A stretch of 64,000 nucleotides of DNA from Aquabacterium sp. (GCF_016234775.1 NZ_JACRAH010000009.1:1-64000), one strand, 5' to 3'; shown: positions 7,488 through 18,112, counted from the first letter of the stretch. The notes: generated from the letters alone by a model not told the origin. Program-made: numbers and translations.

Positions 7488-9037
7488 GCCCTGATCACCC
7501 GTCATCGTTGCAATGGTGGTGGATGCTTGCCGCCCTTGTTGGTGTGGGTGTGTTGATGTCGATTCTGCGCGCCTGGCTGGCAGCACGTCAGCGAGCGGCA
7601 CACGCCGAGCAGGGCCTGCACCGTGCGCCACCGCCCGTGGCGTCCCCAGAAAAGCCTGCCACACAAGTTCAGGATCCTTTGACTGGCCTGGCCACACGAC
7701 TGTGGCTGGAAGATCAGCTTGCCGCCGCCGTGATGCGCGCGGAAGCACGCCAGCGGCGCCTGGCCTTGCTCTACGTGGATATGGACGGATTCAAACCGGT
7801 CAATGATTCCTTTGGCTATGCCAGTGGTGACGCCTTGTTGCGCGAAGTGGGCCACCGGCTGGCGAGCATGGGGCGGGGTACGGACACCATTGCCCGCATG
7901 GGCTCCGACGAGTTCATCATGCTGCTCGACGGCGATCCGGACAGCGCATCGGCCGCGCTGGTGGCCGACCGCGTGCGCCACAAGCTGCAGATCCCCTACG
8001 TGGTGGCCGGTCGCGAGGTACGCCTGTCGTGTTCCATCGGCATCGTGATGTACCCCGAACATGGCCCGCGCGCCAAGCTGATTGCCCGCGCCGATGCAGC
8101 CATGCTGGCGGCCAAACATGCGGGCGGCAACATGCATTGCTTCTTCGATGCCAGCATGGACCACGACTCGGAAAACACCATCGACCTGCAGCGCGATCTG
8201 CGCCGGGCCATCGAAACCCGCACGGGCCTGGAGCTGCACTATCAACCCAAGATTGATGGCCGCACGGGCGACATCACCGGGGCTGAAGCGCTGCTGCGCT
8301 GGCATCACCCGGAACGCGGCATGGTCAGCCCCGCAGTGTTCATCCCGATCGCCGAGCGGTTCGGCCTGATCGGTGCCCTGGGCCAATGGGTCACCGATGA
8401 AGCCTGCAGGCAAGTGCATGTCTGGTTGGATCAGGGCTTGCGCATGCATGTGGCCATCAACCTGTCGGTGCACCAGTTGCGCCAGTCGGATCTGGTGGAC
8501 AAGATCCAGGAGGCCCTGACTCGCCACAAGGTGCCGGCCGAGCTCATCACCTTCGAGGTCACCGAGTCTGCCGCCATGGAGGACGCCAAAGCGTCCATGC
8601 GCATATTTGAACGTCTCTCCAGCATCGGCGTTCACTTGTCCATCGACGACTTCGGAACGGGTTACTCCAGCCTGAGCCATCTGCGCAAGCTGCCGGCCAC
8701 CCAGCTCAAGATCGACCGCAGCTTCGTTCAGGACGTAGACCAGGAAGAAGACGCCAAGGCCATTGTGCGCGCTGTGATCAAGCTCGCCCATGCGCTTGGG
8801 CTAACGGTAGTGGCCGAGGGCGTCGAGACGCAGGCGCAGCAAGGCATACTTCGTCACCTCGGGTGTGATGAAATGCAAGGGTACTTGTTCGCCAAACCGA
8901 TGCCTGCTGCCCATTTGAATAGGTGGGTAAGCCTGGACAAATCAGGCGATGCTGGCGACAGGCCAGGATTTCGTTTGTCAGCGTTCAACATGGATGAGCC
9001 ATCTGCAGGTCGGCCCGGGCCAGTTCAGAGCGAATAG
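7484..9037 (+). CDS. GGDEF-EAL c-di-GMP protein, paralogue of the upstream gene
   Basis: The 517-residue protein has one N-terminal membrane segment (WWWMLAALVGVGVLM), a GGDEF domain with GSDEF in place of GGDEF and RGTD as inhibitory-site motif, and an EAL domain. The EAL domain keeps EALLRW, INLSVHQ, VTESAA, SIDDFGTGYSSL, LKIDRSF and AEGVET. GSDEF leaves weak cyclase activity possible. The EAL motifs suggest phosphodiesterase activity. The GGDEF-EAL half is very similar to the preceding protein, so this looks like a tandem duplication with a different sensor part. The start at 7484 overlaps the previous stop (ATGA). The 3' end overlaps the convergent antiporter gene by 13 bases. Confidence 0.9.
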   Translation: MSPDHPSSLQWWWMLAALVGVGVLMSILRAWLAARQRAAHAEQGLHRAPPPVASPEKPATQVQDPLTGLATRLWLEDQLAAAVMRAEARQRRLALLYVDMDGFKPVNDSFGYASGDALLREVGHRLASMGRGTDTIARMGSDEFIMLLDGDPDSASAALVADRVRHKLQIPYVVAGREVRLSCSIGIVMYPEHGPRAKLIARADAAMLAAKHAGGNMHCFFDASMDHDSENTIDLQRDLRRAIETRTGLELHYQPKIDGRTGDITGAEALLRWHHPERGMVSPAVFIPIAERFGLIGALGQWVTDEACRQVHVWLDQGLRMHVAINLSVHQLRQSDLVDKIQEALTRHKVPAELITFEVTESAAMEDAKASMRIFERLSSIGVHLSIDDFGTGYSSLSHLRKLPATQLKIDRSFVQDVDQEEDAKAIVRAVIKLAHALGLTVVAEGVETQAQQGILRHLGCDEMQGYLFAKPMPAAHLNRWVSLDKSGDAGDRPGFRLSAFNMDEPSAGRPGPVQSE

Positions 9038-10761
9038 CCGCCTCGGCGATCTCGCTCGGTTGCGACGATCGCACGCACCTCGCCATCAGGCAGGCCCACC
9101 GCTTGCAATGCATGCGTGGTCAGGACCAGTCCTGCCTCCAGCATCTCGGGTACCACCATGGTGGCACCGGCCTCGCGCAGTGCCTGCGCGTGGGAGTCGT
9201 CGTGCGAGCGCACAAAGATGGATAGATCCGGATAGAGCGTTCTGGCGTACCGCACCACTCGGTCGGCTGCGGCCGGCTGATCCATGGTGACAACGAGGCA
9301 GGTGGCTCGTGCGAGGCTCAGCTTCTGCAAAAGCTCCGGGCGAGTGGCCCGCCCAAAGTAGACCGGCATACCCCGCGCGCTGAGGCTGGCCACACGCTCC
9401 ACATCGTGTTCGATCCCCATATACGGCACATGCCGTTCATCGAAAACGGCAGCCAGTTGTTGCCCTACACGGCCCATGCCGATCACGACGACCTTGCCGC
9501 CTGGCGCGGGTAACTCGGCGGAGCTTTGCTGGCTGTCGCTGCCTTGCTGGAGCGCATCCCAGCGCCTGCCCCAATACTGGCCCAGGCGGGCGAGGCCGGG
9601 GGTGACCACCAGGCTGAGGCTGACCACCAACAGCATGAACTGCCCAGTTTCGGGTGTCAGCAGGTGGCTGCTCAAAGCTGAGCCAATCACGATGAAGGCG
9701 AACTCGCCACCCTGACCCAGCAGGGTGCCGCCCTCCAAGGCCTGGCCTGCAGTGAGGCCACTGAGGCGCAGCAAGATGCCCGTGATGAGGCTTTTGATCA
9801 GGAGCAGTCCCAGCACGGAGGAGATGATCCACAGTGGATCACGCAGCACTTCCCGCAGGTCAATGCCCATGCCGACCGACATGAAAAACAGTCCCATGAG
9901 CAGACCCTTGAAGGGCTCGACGCTGACTTCGACCTCGTGCCGATAGGCGGTTTCAGCGAGCAGCAAGCCTGCCAGAAAGGCGCCCAAAGCCATCGACAGG
10001 CCTGCCAGTGCCGTTGCGCCCGCCGTACCCAGGGCCACAAGCAGGGTCAGGGCCATGAACACCTCTGGCTGGCGGTCTTTCGCGAAGAACCGGAACAAGG
10101 GGCCGATCGCCAGGCGGCCCATGACCAATATCACGCCGACGACGCCGATGGACAAAGCTGCGGTACCGAGCAACTGCCCCAGCATGCCGTGGCGACTGTC
10201 GGTGGCCAGCAGGTCGATCACGATCAGCAGCGGCACAACGGCAAAATCCTGCATCATCAGCACTGAAAAGCACACTTGCCCCATGGGTGTGGCCAGGGTC
10301 CGATCCTGGGACATCAATTGCATGACCACGGCCGTAGATGACAAGGACAGCACCAGGCCGAGGATCAGTGCCACCTCCAATGGGTTGCCAAACCAGGATG
10401 CTGCTGCACCGATCACCAGCGCGCTCACGAGGATCTGGGCACTGCCCGTGCCGAACACCCATTTGCGCAGCGCCCAGACTCGTTGAAGCGACAGCTCCAG
10501 TCCGATGAGGAACATCAGAAAGATCACACCCAGTTCGGCCAGGGCGTGCACACCCTGGTGGCGAGGAATGCTCACCCACGACAGGCTGGGCCATTCGCTC
10601 ACGAGGCTGCCTGTACCAAAGGGGCCGACCACCACGCCCACGCCAAGAAACCCCAGGACCTGGTTGACGCGCATGCGCTGCAGCAGGGGGATCAGAACCC
10701 CGGCGAGTGCGAGAAAGAGCAGAGTCTCTCTGAGAAAGGGCAAGGAGGAACTGTGGTCCAT
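9025..10761 (-). CDS. CPA2 cation:proton antiporter with TrkA-N domain (KefB/KefC-like)
   Basis: The 578-residue protein has about twelve membrane segments in its first 390 residues, typical of monovalent cation/proton antiporters of the CPA2 family. A cytoplasmic RCK/TrkA-N domain follows, with the nucleotide-binding motif VVVIGMGRVGQQ. It should exchange K+ (or Na+) for H+ under nucleotide or glutathione-type control. It is the last gene of a reverse-strand operon with a second antiporter (nine bases away) and an ion channel. The exact ion and ligand cannot be read from the sequence. Confidence 0.88.
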   Translation of the reverse strand: MDHSSSLPFLRETLLFLALAGVLIPLLQRMRVNQVLGFLGVGVVVGPFGTGSLVSEWPSLSWVSIPRHQGVHALAELGVIFLMFLIGLELSLQRVWALRKWVFGTGSAQILVSALVIGAAASWFGNPLEVALILGLVLSLSSTAVVMQLMSQDRTLATPMGQVCFSVLMMQDFAVVPLLIVIDLLATDSRHGMLGQLLGTAALSIGVVGVILVMGRLAIGPLFRFFAKDRQPEVFMALTLLVALGTAGATALAGLSMALGAFLAGLLLAETAYRHEVEVSVEPFKGLLMGLFFMSVGMGIDLREVLRDPLWIISSVLGLLLIKSLITGILLRLSGLTAGQALEGGTLLGQGGEFAFIVIGSALSSHLLTPETGQFMLLVVSLSLVVTPGLARLGQYWGRRWDALQQGSDSQQSSAELPAPGGKVVVIGMGRVGQQLAAVFDERHVPYMGIEHDVERVASLSARGMPVYFGRATRPELLQKLSLARATCLVVTMDQPAAADRVVRYARTLYPDLSIFVRSHDDSHAQALREAGATMVVPEMLEAGLVLTTHALQAVGLPDGEVRAIVATERDRRGGYSL

Positions 10762-10770
10762 CGTTGAGAA

Positions 10771-12462
10771 TCACTGGGCAGACAAGTGTGCCAGCGTATG
10801 TTTGGTCAGAACTTCGGCCATCGCGGAGTCAGGGGTGATCACGGTCAGACCTGGTTGATTCAATAACAAGCTCGCTTCACTCTGATTGTGCGCGACCAGA
10901 TAAATGGCGGCGGATTCATTGAGTTGTCGCGCCATGTCGATGAGTTGTTGCGTGAGGATGCTGTCGCCTGTGGTGATGACCAAGGCCTTGGCGCGAGCGA
11001 TGTGTGCCTGGATCAGGGTGGCAGGATCCGCCAGATCGCCAGACACGGCTGGAACCTGGTTCTGGCGCAAGCGCTCGACGATCGCGCGGTTTTCCTCGGC
11101 AACCACGTAGCGAACATTGGCTGTGTCCAGAAGCGTTGCGACGCCTTGCCCCAGGGCTCCGTAGCCTACCAGCACCACCTGCCCTGTCAGGTGGGCCGGG
11201 TCTACCGTGTTGGGCAGTTGCGCAAGCGGATCGTCTCTGGAAGCCAGGCTTTGGGCCAACGATGACCTGGTCTGAAGCCAGCCAAGTAGCGGATCCAGTG
11301 CGGCGAACAGCGCAGAGTTGGCTGCAATTGACACCAGTGCACCTGCCAGGATCAGATCGCGTCCTTCTTGAGGTAGCAGACCCAGCGCGCTACCCAGCCC
11401 GGCCAGGATGAAGGAAAACTCGCCGATCTGTGCCAGGCCTGCGCCGACCGTGAGTGCCGTATTGAGTGGGTAGCGGAAAAGAAGGACCAGGGCGATGGCC
11501 GCAACGGTCTTGCCCAGCAAAATGATGGTGGCCGTCAGCAGCAACTTGCCTGGCGATTGCCACAAGATGGACGGATCGAACAGCATGCCGACCGATACGA
11601 AAAAGAGCACGGCGAACGCATCACGCAGTGGCAGCGACTCGGCTGCTGCACGGTGACTGAACTCCGATTCGCGCATCATCATGCCTGCGAAGAATGCGCC
11701 CAAGGCAAAGGACACATCGAACAGTTTGGCAGCACCAAACGCCACGCCCACGGCGACGGCCACCACGCACAGCGTGAACAACTCACGCGATCCGGATCGG
11801 GCTACCCACCACAGCATGCGAGGTAACAGTCGGCGGCCCAACACCAGCATGGTCGCCACAAAGGCGACGACCTTGGCCAAGGTGAGTGAGACGGAGAGCC
11901 ACAAGGGCTGGGTCGATGTGGGTGTGTTGCTCTGGGGCAGCAAGCTGGCAAACGCGGGCAGGAGCACCAGCACGAGGACCATGACCAGGTCTTCTACAAT
12001 CAGCCAGCCCACGGCGATGCGACCATTGACCGTATCGAGTTGGCCGCGCGCCTCCAGCGCTTTGAGCAGCACCACGGTACTGGCCACCGACAGGCACAGT
12101 CCAAACACCAAGGCTGCGCCGACGGACCACCCCCACCAGCTCGCCGCCCCCATGCCCATGGCCACCGCTGCAGCGATCTGCACCAATGCACCGGGAATGG
12201 CGATGCGCTTCACAGCCATGAGATCGGACATGGAAAAGTGCAGGCCAACACCGAACATGAGGAGCATCACCCCGATTTCGGCCAATTGCCCCGCCAGGCC
12301 GACATCCGCTACGAAGCCGGGCGTTCCAGGCCCGATGAGTACGCCGGCCACCAGGTAGCCGACCAGCGGCGGCATGCGCAGCCAAGATGCCCCGAGTCCC
12401 AATAGCAGCGCCAGGCCGAAGCCCGCTGCGATGGTAGAGATCAGGCTGACGTCATGCGGCAT
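10771..12462 (-). CDS. CPA2 cation:proton antiporter with TrkA-N domain (YbaL-like)
   Basis: This 563-residue antiporter has an N-terminal transporter part (PPLVGYLVAGVLIGP, then LLMFGVGLHFS) and a C-terminal RCK/TrkA-N domain starting at QVVLVGYGALGQG. The pattern resembles E. coli YbaL more than KefB. It shares the fold but only moderate similarity with the neighbouring antiporter, so the two are not a recent duplication. It lies eight bases after the channel gene and nine before the next antiporter, so all three are probably one transcript for cation or pH homeostasis. Confidence 0.88.
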   Translation of the reverse strand: MPHDVSLISTIAAGFGLALLLGLGASWLRMPPLVGYLVAGVLIGPGTPGFVADVGLAGQLAEIGVMLLMFGVGLHFSMSDLMAVKRIAIPGALVQIAAAVAMGMGAASWWGWSVGAALVFGLCLSVASTVVLLKALEARGQLDTVNGRIAVGWLIVEDLVMVLVLVLLPAFASLLPQSNTPTSTQPLWLSVSLTLAKVVAFVATMLVLGRRLLPRMLWWVARSGSRELFTLCVVAVAVGVAFGAAKLFDVSFALGAFFAGMMMRESEFSHRAAAESLPLRDAFAVLFFVSVGMLFDPSILWQSPGKLLLTATIILLGKTVAAIALVLLFRYPLNTALTVGAGLAQIGEFSFILAGLGSALGLLPQEGRDLILAGALVSIAANSALFAALDPLLGWLQTRSSLAQSLASRDDPLAQLPNTVDPAHLTGQVVLVGYGALGQGVATLLDTANVRYVVAEENRAIVERLRQNQVPAVSGDLADPATLIQAHIARAKALVITTGDSILTQQLIDMARQLNESAAIYLVAHNQSEASLLLNQPGLTVITPDSAMAEVLTKHTLAHLSAQ

Positions 12463-12470
12463 GGCGGGGG

Positions 12471-13310
12471 TCAGTCATGTTGGTAAGGTGGCAATACTGC
12501 GCCGCAATGAAAGCAGAAGCGCGCTTGCGCCGCGTGGCCCTCCGTGAGGCAATGCTGACAGGTTCGCGTGGTCGGGCGTCCGCGCTGAGCGCTGATTTCG
12601 GCGCTCACGATGCCGGTCGGCACGGCCAGCACGCCCCAGCCCAGCATCATCATCAGGGCCGAGATCAGGCGCCCAAGATCCGTCTTGGGGGTGATGTCAC
12701 CGAACCCGACGGTCGTCATCGTGGTCACGGCCCAGTACATCGACGTGGGAATGCTGGTGAATCCGTTGGCGGGGCCTTCCACCACGTACATGACCGTGCC
12801 CATGATGAGCACGACCATCATCACGAAGCCCAGAAAGACCATGATCTTGCGGCGACTCGCGCTCAGCGCGGCGGCCAGCCCGGTGTATTCAGTGACGTAG
12901 CTGCCCAGTTTGAATATCCTGAAAACACGCATCAAGCGCAGGATGCGCACGTCCATGAACACGCTGGCCTCGGGTATCAGCAGTGCAAAGTAGGTGGGCA
13001 GGATCGACAGCAGATCGATGACGCCGAAAAAGCTGGTGGCGTAGGCCAGCGGGCGCCGTACGCAAAGAAGGCGCAGCAGGTATTCGAGCGTGAAAAGGCC
13101 GGTGAAGACCCACTCAAGGGCGTCGAACTGCCCGCCCCAACGGGCCTGGATGCTGGTCACGCTGTCGAGGGTGACCACGCTCACGCTCAGCAGGATCAGG
13201 GCGATCAAGGTTTGATCGAAGCGCCTGCCCGCCAGGGTGTCGGCCTCGAAAATGATGGTGTAGAGGCGCAGCCGCCAGCCTTCCAGTGGTTTGTCCAGAT
13301 CCTTGTTCAT
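12471..13310 (-). CDS. Voltage-gated-type potassium channel with C-terminal zinc ribbon
   Basis: The 279-residue protein has six membrane segments. An arginine-rich S4-like helix (RILRLMRVFRIFKL) and a pore loop with the K+ filter TTVGFGD identify it as a Kv-type tetrameric K+ channel. The C-terminal 30 residues hold two Cys pairs (CQHC and, with a His, CFHCG), a likely zinc ribbon that is not part of the usual channel fold. It is the first gene of the operon with two antiporters. No clear ribosome binding site precedes the ATG. The potassium call rests on the filter motif. Confidence 0.87.
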   Translation of the reverse strand: MNKDLDKPLEGWRLRLYTIIFEADTLAGRRFDQTLIALILLSVSVVTLDSVTSIQARWGGQFDALEWVFTGLFTLEYLLRLLCVRRPLAYATSFFGVIDLLSILPTYFALLIPEASVFMDVRILRLMRVFRIFKLGSYVTEYTGLAAALSASRRKIMVFLGFVMMVVLIMGTVMYVVEGPANGFTSIPTSMYWAVTTMTTVGFGDITPKTDLGRLISALMMMLGWGVLAVPTGIVSAEISAQRGRPTTRTCQHCLTEGHAAQARFCFHCGAVLPPYQHD

Positions 13311-13366
13311 GGGGTGGTTATACGTCAGGCTCGGGGGGCTTTGCGGCTTCTCACTAAAATGGCGGA

Positions 13367-14452
13367 ATGAACACGCCCGTCACCCTCGCGCCCGTCGCCC
13401 GCCGCCCCTACACCCGTGCAGCCCAGTTGCCGGAGATCATGCGCCAGCGCATCGTCGTGCTCGACGGCGCCATGGGCACCATGATCCAGCGCTACAAGCT
13501 GGGTGAGGCCGATTACCGCGGCGCCCGTTTTGCTGATCACGCCAAGGACCTCAAGGGCAACAACGAGCTGCTGCAGCTCACCAAGCCTGAAGTCATCCGT
13601 GAGATCCATGAGCAGTACCTGGCCGCCGGTGCCGATCTGATCGAGACCAATACCTTCGGGGCGACCACGGTGGCCCAGGATGATTACGATCTGCCCGAAC
13701 TGGCCTACGAGATGAATGTGGCCGCAGCCCGCCTGGCGCGCGAATGCTGCGACAAGTACAGCACGCCTGACAAACCCCGTTTTGCTGCCGGCGCCATCGG
13801 CCCGACGCCCAAGACTGCCAGCATCAGCCCCGATGTGAATGATCCCGGCGCCCGCAACGTGGATTTCGACACCCTGCGCCAGGCGTATTACGACCAGGCC
13901 AAGGCCTTGATGGAAGGCGGTTGCGACGTCTTCCTGATCGAAACCATTTTCGACACGCTCAATGCCAAGGCCGCCATCTTTGCCGTTGACCAGTTGTTTG
14001 AAGACACCGGCGAGCGTTTGCCCATCATCATCTCGGGTACGGTGACGGACGCCTCCGGCCGCATACTGTCGGGGCAGACGGTGAGCGCCTTCTGGCACTC
14101 GGTGCGTCACGCGCATCCACTGGCCATCGGCTTGAACTGCGCGCTGGGTGCCACGCTGATGCGCCCCTATATCGAAGAGCTGTCCAAGATCGCGGGCGAC
14201 ACCTTCATCAGCTGCTACCCCAACGCTGGCCTGCCCAACCCGATGAGCGACACGGGTTTCGACGAAACCCCCGAGATCACCGGCGGCCTGGTGGAAGAGT
14301 TTGCCAAGGCGGGCTTTCTCAACATCGCGGGCGGTTGCTGCGGCACGACGCCGGGCCATATCGCGGCGATTGCCAAGCGTGTGAGCGCCTACAAGCCCCG
14401 TTGCCTGCATGAGGGCAACACAGGCTTTCTGAGCGAGCTGAAGGCCGCCTGA
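13367..14452 (+). CDS. metH: Homocysteine S-methyltransferase half of methionine synthase (split MetH)
   Basis: The 361-residue protein is the homocysteine-binding domain of cobalamin-dependent methionine synthase. Seen are [14 protein letters not shown], the zinc-ligand region GLNCALGA, and [11 protein letters not shown] with the paired zinc cysteines. Full MetH has about 1200 residues, so the folate, cobalamin and activation domains are missing. In many Burkholderiales metH is split, with the second half usually directly downstream. Here the next gene is cheB on the other strand, and no partner is in the window. The start follows GGCGGA closely. No B12 or SAH riboswitch fits in the 56-base leader. 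Confidence 0.9.
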   Translation: MNTPVTLAPVARRPYTRAAQLPEIMRQRIVVLDGAMGTMIQRYKLGEADYRGARFADHAKDLKGNNELLQLTKPEVIREIHEQYLAAGADLIETNTFGATTVAQDDYDLPELAYEMNVAAARLARECCDKYSTPDKPRFAAGAIGPTPKTASISPDVNDPGARNVDFDTLRQAYYDQAKALMEGGCDVFLIETIFDTLNAKAAIFAVDQLFEDTGERLPIIISGTVTDASGRILSGQTVSAFWHSVRHAHPLAIGLNCALGATLMRPYIEELSKIAGDTFISCYPNAGLPNPMSDTGFDETPEITGGLVEEFAKAGFLNIAGGCCGTTPGHIAAIAKRVSAYKPRCLHEGNTGFLSELKAA

Positions 14453-14466
14453 CGATCGCTGGTGGG

Positions 14467-15546
14467 TCAGCGGCCCGACACGATGGCGGCAGGAATGGCG
14501 TCAAGTGGCAGCTCACGCTCCACGCCGCCCAGCTTCATGGCCTCCCTGGGCATGCCGTAGACCACGCAGCTGTCTTCATCCTGGCCCAGGGTGCGCGCAC
14601 CAGCCTCGCGCATCTCCTTGAGGCCGCGCGCACCATCGTCGCCCATGCCGGTCATGATCACGCCCAGCGCGTTACGGCCGGCTGAGCGGGCCACGGATCG
14701 GAACAACACGTCGACAGAGGGGCGGTGGCGGCTGACCGGGGGGCCGTCCACCACGGCCACGCGGTACTGCGCGCCGTTGCGCTCCAGCACGAGATGGCGC
14801 CCGCCAGGGGCGATCAAGGCCAGGCCGGTGTGAACGCGGTCGCCATGCACGGCTTCGCGTACTTCGATGTCGCATACCTTGTTGAGCCGCTGCGCGAAGG
14901 CCGCCGTGAAGGCCTCCGGCATGTGCTGCACGATGACCATGCCGGGGCTGTCCACCGGCAGGGCGCTCAGCACTTGCTCCAGCGCCTGCGTGCCGCCGGT
15001 GGATGTGCCCAGGGCCACCACCCGGTCTGTGGTTTCGCTCATGGCGCGTGTCGGGCTGCCGACCTGCGAGGGGAGCACGGCATCGGCTGACAGCTTGGCC
15101 GGCGCGGGGGCCAGGCGGGCTCCGCCCGTCATGCGCCTGACACGGGCATGTGCCGCTGCCTTGACGACGGCGACCAGATCGTCGGATTCTTCCAGCAGGT
15201 ATTGCTTCAGGTTGGCTTTGGGCTTGGCCACGATGCTCACCGCACCGGCGGCCATGGCCTGCATGGTGGTTTCTGCGCCTTGCGTGGTCAGGGTCGAGCA
15301 GATGACCACCGGGGTCGGGCGTTCCGCCATGATCTTGCGCAGGAAGGTCAGCCCATCCATGCGGGGCATCTCCACATCCAGCACGATCACGTCCGGCCAT
15401 TCCTTGGCCATGCGGTCCATCGCAAAGACAGGATCCGCTGCGGCCCCGATCACGTTGATGGCGCGATCGGCCGACAGGCGTTGTGTCATCACCTGCCTGA
15501 CAACCGCAGAGTCGTCCACGATCAGGACGCGTATGGGTTTGCTCAT
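14467..15546 (-). CDS. cheB: Chemotaxis protein-glutamate methylesterase CheB
   Basis: CheB removes methyl groups from receptors and can deamidate them. The N-terminal receiver domain (about 1-125) has the acidic pair in VLIVDDSA, the phospho-acceptor region [13 protein letters not shown] and the Lys in AKPK. The methylesterase domain (about 165-355) carries the Ser-His-Asp triad in GTSTGG, VQHMPEA and MTGMGDDGA. It is the last gene of the chemosensory operon, three bases after the preceding receptor gene. Length is normal for the family. Confidence 0.96.
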   Translation of the reverse strand: MSKPIRVLIVDDSAVVRQVMTQRLSADRAINVIGAAADPVFAMDRMAKEWPDVIVLDVEMPRMDGLTFLRKIMAERPTPVVICSTLTTQGAETTMQAMAAGAVSIVAKPKANLKQYLLEESDDLVAVVKAAAHARVRRMTGGARLAPAPAKLSADAVLPSQVGSPTRAMSETTDRVVALGTSTGGTQALEQVLSALPVDSPGMVIVQHMPEAFTAAFAQRLNKVCDIEVREAVHGDRVHTGLALIAPGGRHLVLERNGAQYRVAVVDGPPVSRHRPSVDVLFRSVARSAGRNALGVIMTGMGDDGARGLKEMREAGARTLGQDEDSCVVYGMPREAMKLGGVERELPLDAIPAAIVSGR

Positions 15547-15549
15547 CGG

Positions 15550-17232
15550 TCAGGCTTCAAAGTTGGAGAAGTCATGCATCCTCACCGAGGTGGACTCGTC
15601 ATGCTTGCGCTGGCTTGGTGCGGGTCTGGATGACGCTGGCGTGCGTGAGGCGCCTGCGTGCGTGGCGGCGCGGGCCGTGCGGTGGGTGGCGCGAGTGGTG
15701 GCTGTGGCTTTTGGCGCGGACACGTGGTGCCCCTCCGTGATGAAGAAGTTCATCAGCTCCTGAAGCTGCTCTGCCTGTCCGCTCATTTCCTCGGCTGTGG
15801 CGGCCAGTTCTTCCGACGAGCTGGAACTTTCTTGCGTGAGTTGCGACAATTGGGTCACGGCGGTGTTGATCTGGCCAATGCCGGCGGCTTGTTCATTGGA
15901 TGCCGAAGCGATCTCCTGCACCAGGTCCGAGGTCTTGGAGATCGAGGGCACGATGGTATCGAGCAAGTGCCCCGCACGCTCTGCCAGTGACACGCTGGCT
16001 TTGGCCACTTCACCGATCTCCTGTGCGGCTTCCTGGCTGCGCTCGGCCAGTTTGCGCACTTCATCAGCCACCACGGCAAAGCCCTTGCCATGTTCTCCGG
16101 CGCGGGCTGCTTCGATGGCCGCGTTCAGAGCCAGCAGATTGGTCTGATAGGCGATGTCATCGACGATACCGATCTTGTCGGCAATGGTCTTCATGGCGGT
16201 GACCGTGTCCTTCACCGCCTGCCCGCCTTCCAGCGCTTCCTTGGCTGCCTTGGTCGACAGGCTCTCCGTGACCTTGGCGTTATCGGCATTTTGCTGAACG
16301 GAGCTGGCGGCCTGCTCAATCGTTGCGGAGGTTTCTTCCACACTGGAGGCTTGCTCGGCGGCGCCCTGGCTGATGCTTTGTGCCGTGGCCGAAACCTGCT
16401 CGGCCGCCGCAGACAAGGCGTTCGACGAACTGCGTACGTCGCCGATGATGTGTGACAGGCGGTCGGTCATGCCCTTGATGGCGGCCAGCATGCTCGTGTT
16501 GTCACCAGGCTTGACCTCGACCTGGACGGTCAGGTCACCTTGCGCCACGCGGCTGACCACCTCGGCGGCGTAAGCAGGTTCACCGCCGAGCTGCTTGATC
16601 AGGCTGCGCGCGATGGCCCAGCCAATCAGGCTGATCGTGATCAGCGTCACCCCGGACACGATCAAGGAGATGGTATTGGCGGTTTGCTGGATGGTCGTGG
16701 CTTCATCGGCACCATGTTGGCCTATTTCCATGTTGTACTGGCGGTGTTCATTGAACACGGTGATCATCCTGGCGATCAGCGCCTGATTGGCATTCATGTG
16801 CTCGACAGCTGCATCTTGCTTGCCTTCGTCGTCGTACCTGGTCGCTACCGCCCGCATGGACATGAAATCGGCCACGGCTGCCCGGTCTGCGACCAGCATG
16901 GCCTTGTCCTTCTCGTCCGTGACCAGGGGTTCGTACCGCTTCAGGGCATCTTCCAGCTTGGCCATGCTGTCGGCCACCACTTTGTCGTTGTCGAGGTTAT
17001 GCGCCTTGTCGTTGTCGGCAATGCGTCGCCAGGTTCTCACGCGGATATTCGCTGCGGCGTCGGACGCTTCGGCGATCAGCAGCAAGCTGGGCACCACGTT
17101 GACGTTGGCGAAGTTGGCGCCGTCATACACCTTGCTCATCTGGACGCGGGCTACGCCGGCCAGAACGGTGATGCCGATCACGGCTGACAACACCAGCAGG
17201 CTGAACTTCTGTGCAACGGTCAGTGATTTCAT
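15550..17232 (-). CDS. Methyl-accepting chemotaxis protein, cluster receptor 2
   Basis: The 560-residue receptor has an N-terminal membrane helix, a periplasmic four-helix-bundle type sensor (about 35-190), a second membrane helix, a HAMP domain and the cytoplasmic signalling domain. The tip reads [20 protein letters not shown] followed by [13 protein letters not shown]. This is a different subtype from the Tsr-like receptors at 43831, 50592 and 56658. There is no CheR-binding WxxxF tail; the end is HDFSNFEA. It lies between cheR and cheB in the operon and is similar to the receptor at 18665. The ligand is unknown. Confidence 0.93.
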   Translation of the reverse strand: MKSLTVAQKFSLLVLSAVIGITVLAGVARVQMSKVYDGANFANVNVVPSLLLIAEASDAAANIRVRTWRRIADNDKAHNLDNDKVVADSMAKLEDALKRYEPLVTDEKDKAMLVADRAAVADFMSMRAVATRYDDEGKQDAAVEHMNANQALIARMITVFNEHRQYNMEIGQHGADEATTIQQTANTISLIVSGVTLITISLIGWAIARSLIKQLGGEPAYAAEVVSRVAQGDLTVQVEVKPGDNTSMLAAIKGMTDRLSHIIGDVRSSSNALSAAAEQVSATAQSISQGAAEQASSVEETSATIEQAASSVQQNADNAKVTESLSTKAAKEALEGGQAVKDTVTAMKTIADKIGIVDDIAYQTNLLALNAAIEAARAGEHGKGFAVVADEVRKLAERSQEAAQEIGEVAKASVSLAERAGHLLDTIVPSISKTSDLVQEIASASNEQAAGIGQINTAVTQLSQLTQESSSSSEELAATAEEMSGQAEQLQELMNFFITEGHHVSAPKATATTRATHRTARAATHAGASRTPASSRPAPSQRKHDESTSVRMHDFSNFEA

Positions 17233-17302
17233 GTTGACGTCCTCGGTTTTGGCTTGATGGCGCAGGGTGCGCCTTGTGGTGGGCGGGGAGAGGTTTCGCG
17301 TG

Positions 17303-18106
17303 TCAGTTCGGGCGTTTGAAATAAATGGACGGCTTGATCAGCTGAAGCTGGTCCGTCACGCCATGCAGGCTCTCGGAGTGGCTGATGATGAAATGGCCGC
17401 CCGGGCGCAGCAGCGGCAGCATGCGTGCCACCACCTCGCGCTTGGTCTCCATCGAAAAGTAGATCATCACGTTGCGCAGAAAGATCACGTCGAAGCGCGG
17501 CATGTCGGGCAGGGGCGCACACAGGTTGATCGATTCGAAGCGAACCCGCTCGCGCAAGGGGCGGTCAATCAGGAAGCGACCTTCCTGGCTGCCGATGCCC
17601 TTGAGGCAGTACTTCGCGCGCAGTGGCTTGGGGATGTCGCCGGCATCTTCCATCGGGTAGAGCGCCTGCTGGGCCGTGTGCAGCACGCGGGAGCTGATGT
17701 CGGAGGCCAGGATGTCAAACCGCATGTGCCCAAGAGACTCAGCCAGCGTCATGGCGATCGTGTAGGGCTCCTCACCTGTGGAGCTGGCGCCGCACCAGAT
17801 GCGAACGGGTCCCTGGTTGCGCAAGGTTGGCGCGATGGTGTTGGCCAGAAAATCGAAGTGCTTGGGCTCGCGAAAGAAATAGGTTTCGTTGGTGGTCAGC
17901 AGGTCGAGCGCCATCTGACGTTCGGCCTGGTCGCTCTGAATCAGCTTGAAGTAGTCGCCATAGCTGTCCAGTGCATGCTGCCCGAGGCGCTTGGCCAGTC
18001 GCCCGCTCACCAGCGGTTTTTTGGCTTCGGTGAGGTTGATGCCTGCCAGGTCGAACATCAGCTCACGAAAGCTCTTGAACTCCTTGTCGGTCAACGTGGG
18101 CATCAT
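17303..18106 (-). CDS. cheR: Chemotaxis protein methyltransferase CheR
   Basis: CheR methylates receptor glutamates with S-adenosylmethionine. The 267-residue protein has the short helical N-domain and the methyltransferase domain with [13 protein letters not shown] (SAM-binding region), NETYFFREP and [13 protein letters not shown]. All match CheR. It sits between cheW (six bases upstream) and a receptor gene in the operon. The length is typical and nothing is missing. Confidence 0.95.
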   Translation of the reverse strand: MMPTLTDKEFKSFRELMFDLAGINLTEAKKPLVSGRLAKRLGQHALDSYGDYFKLIQSDQAERQMALDLLTTNETYFFREPKHFDFLANTIAPTLRNQGPVRIWCGASSTGEEPYTIAMTLAESLGHMRFDILASDISSRVLHTAQQALYPMEDAGDIPKPLRAKYCLKGIGSQEGRFLIDRPLRERVRFESINLCAPLPDMPRFDVIFLRNVMIYFSMETKREVVARMLPLLRPGGHFIISHSESLHGVTDQLQLIKPSIYFKRPN

Positions 18107-18112
18107 CCTGAT

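Noticed and set aside
13311-13366. Cobalamin or SAM/SAH riboswitch before metH
   Set aside because: The 56-base spacer is too short and has no matching core.
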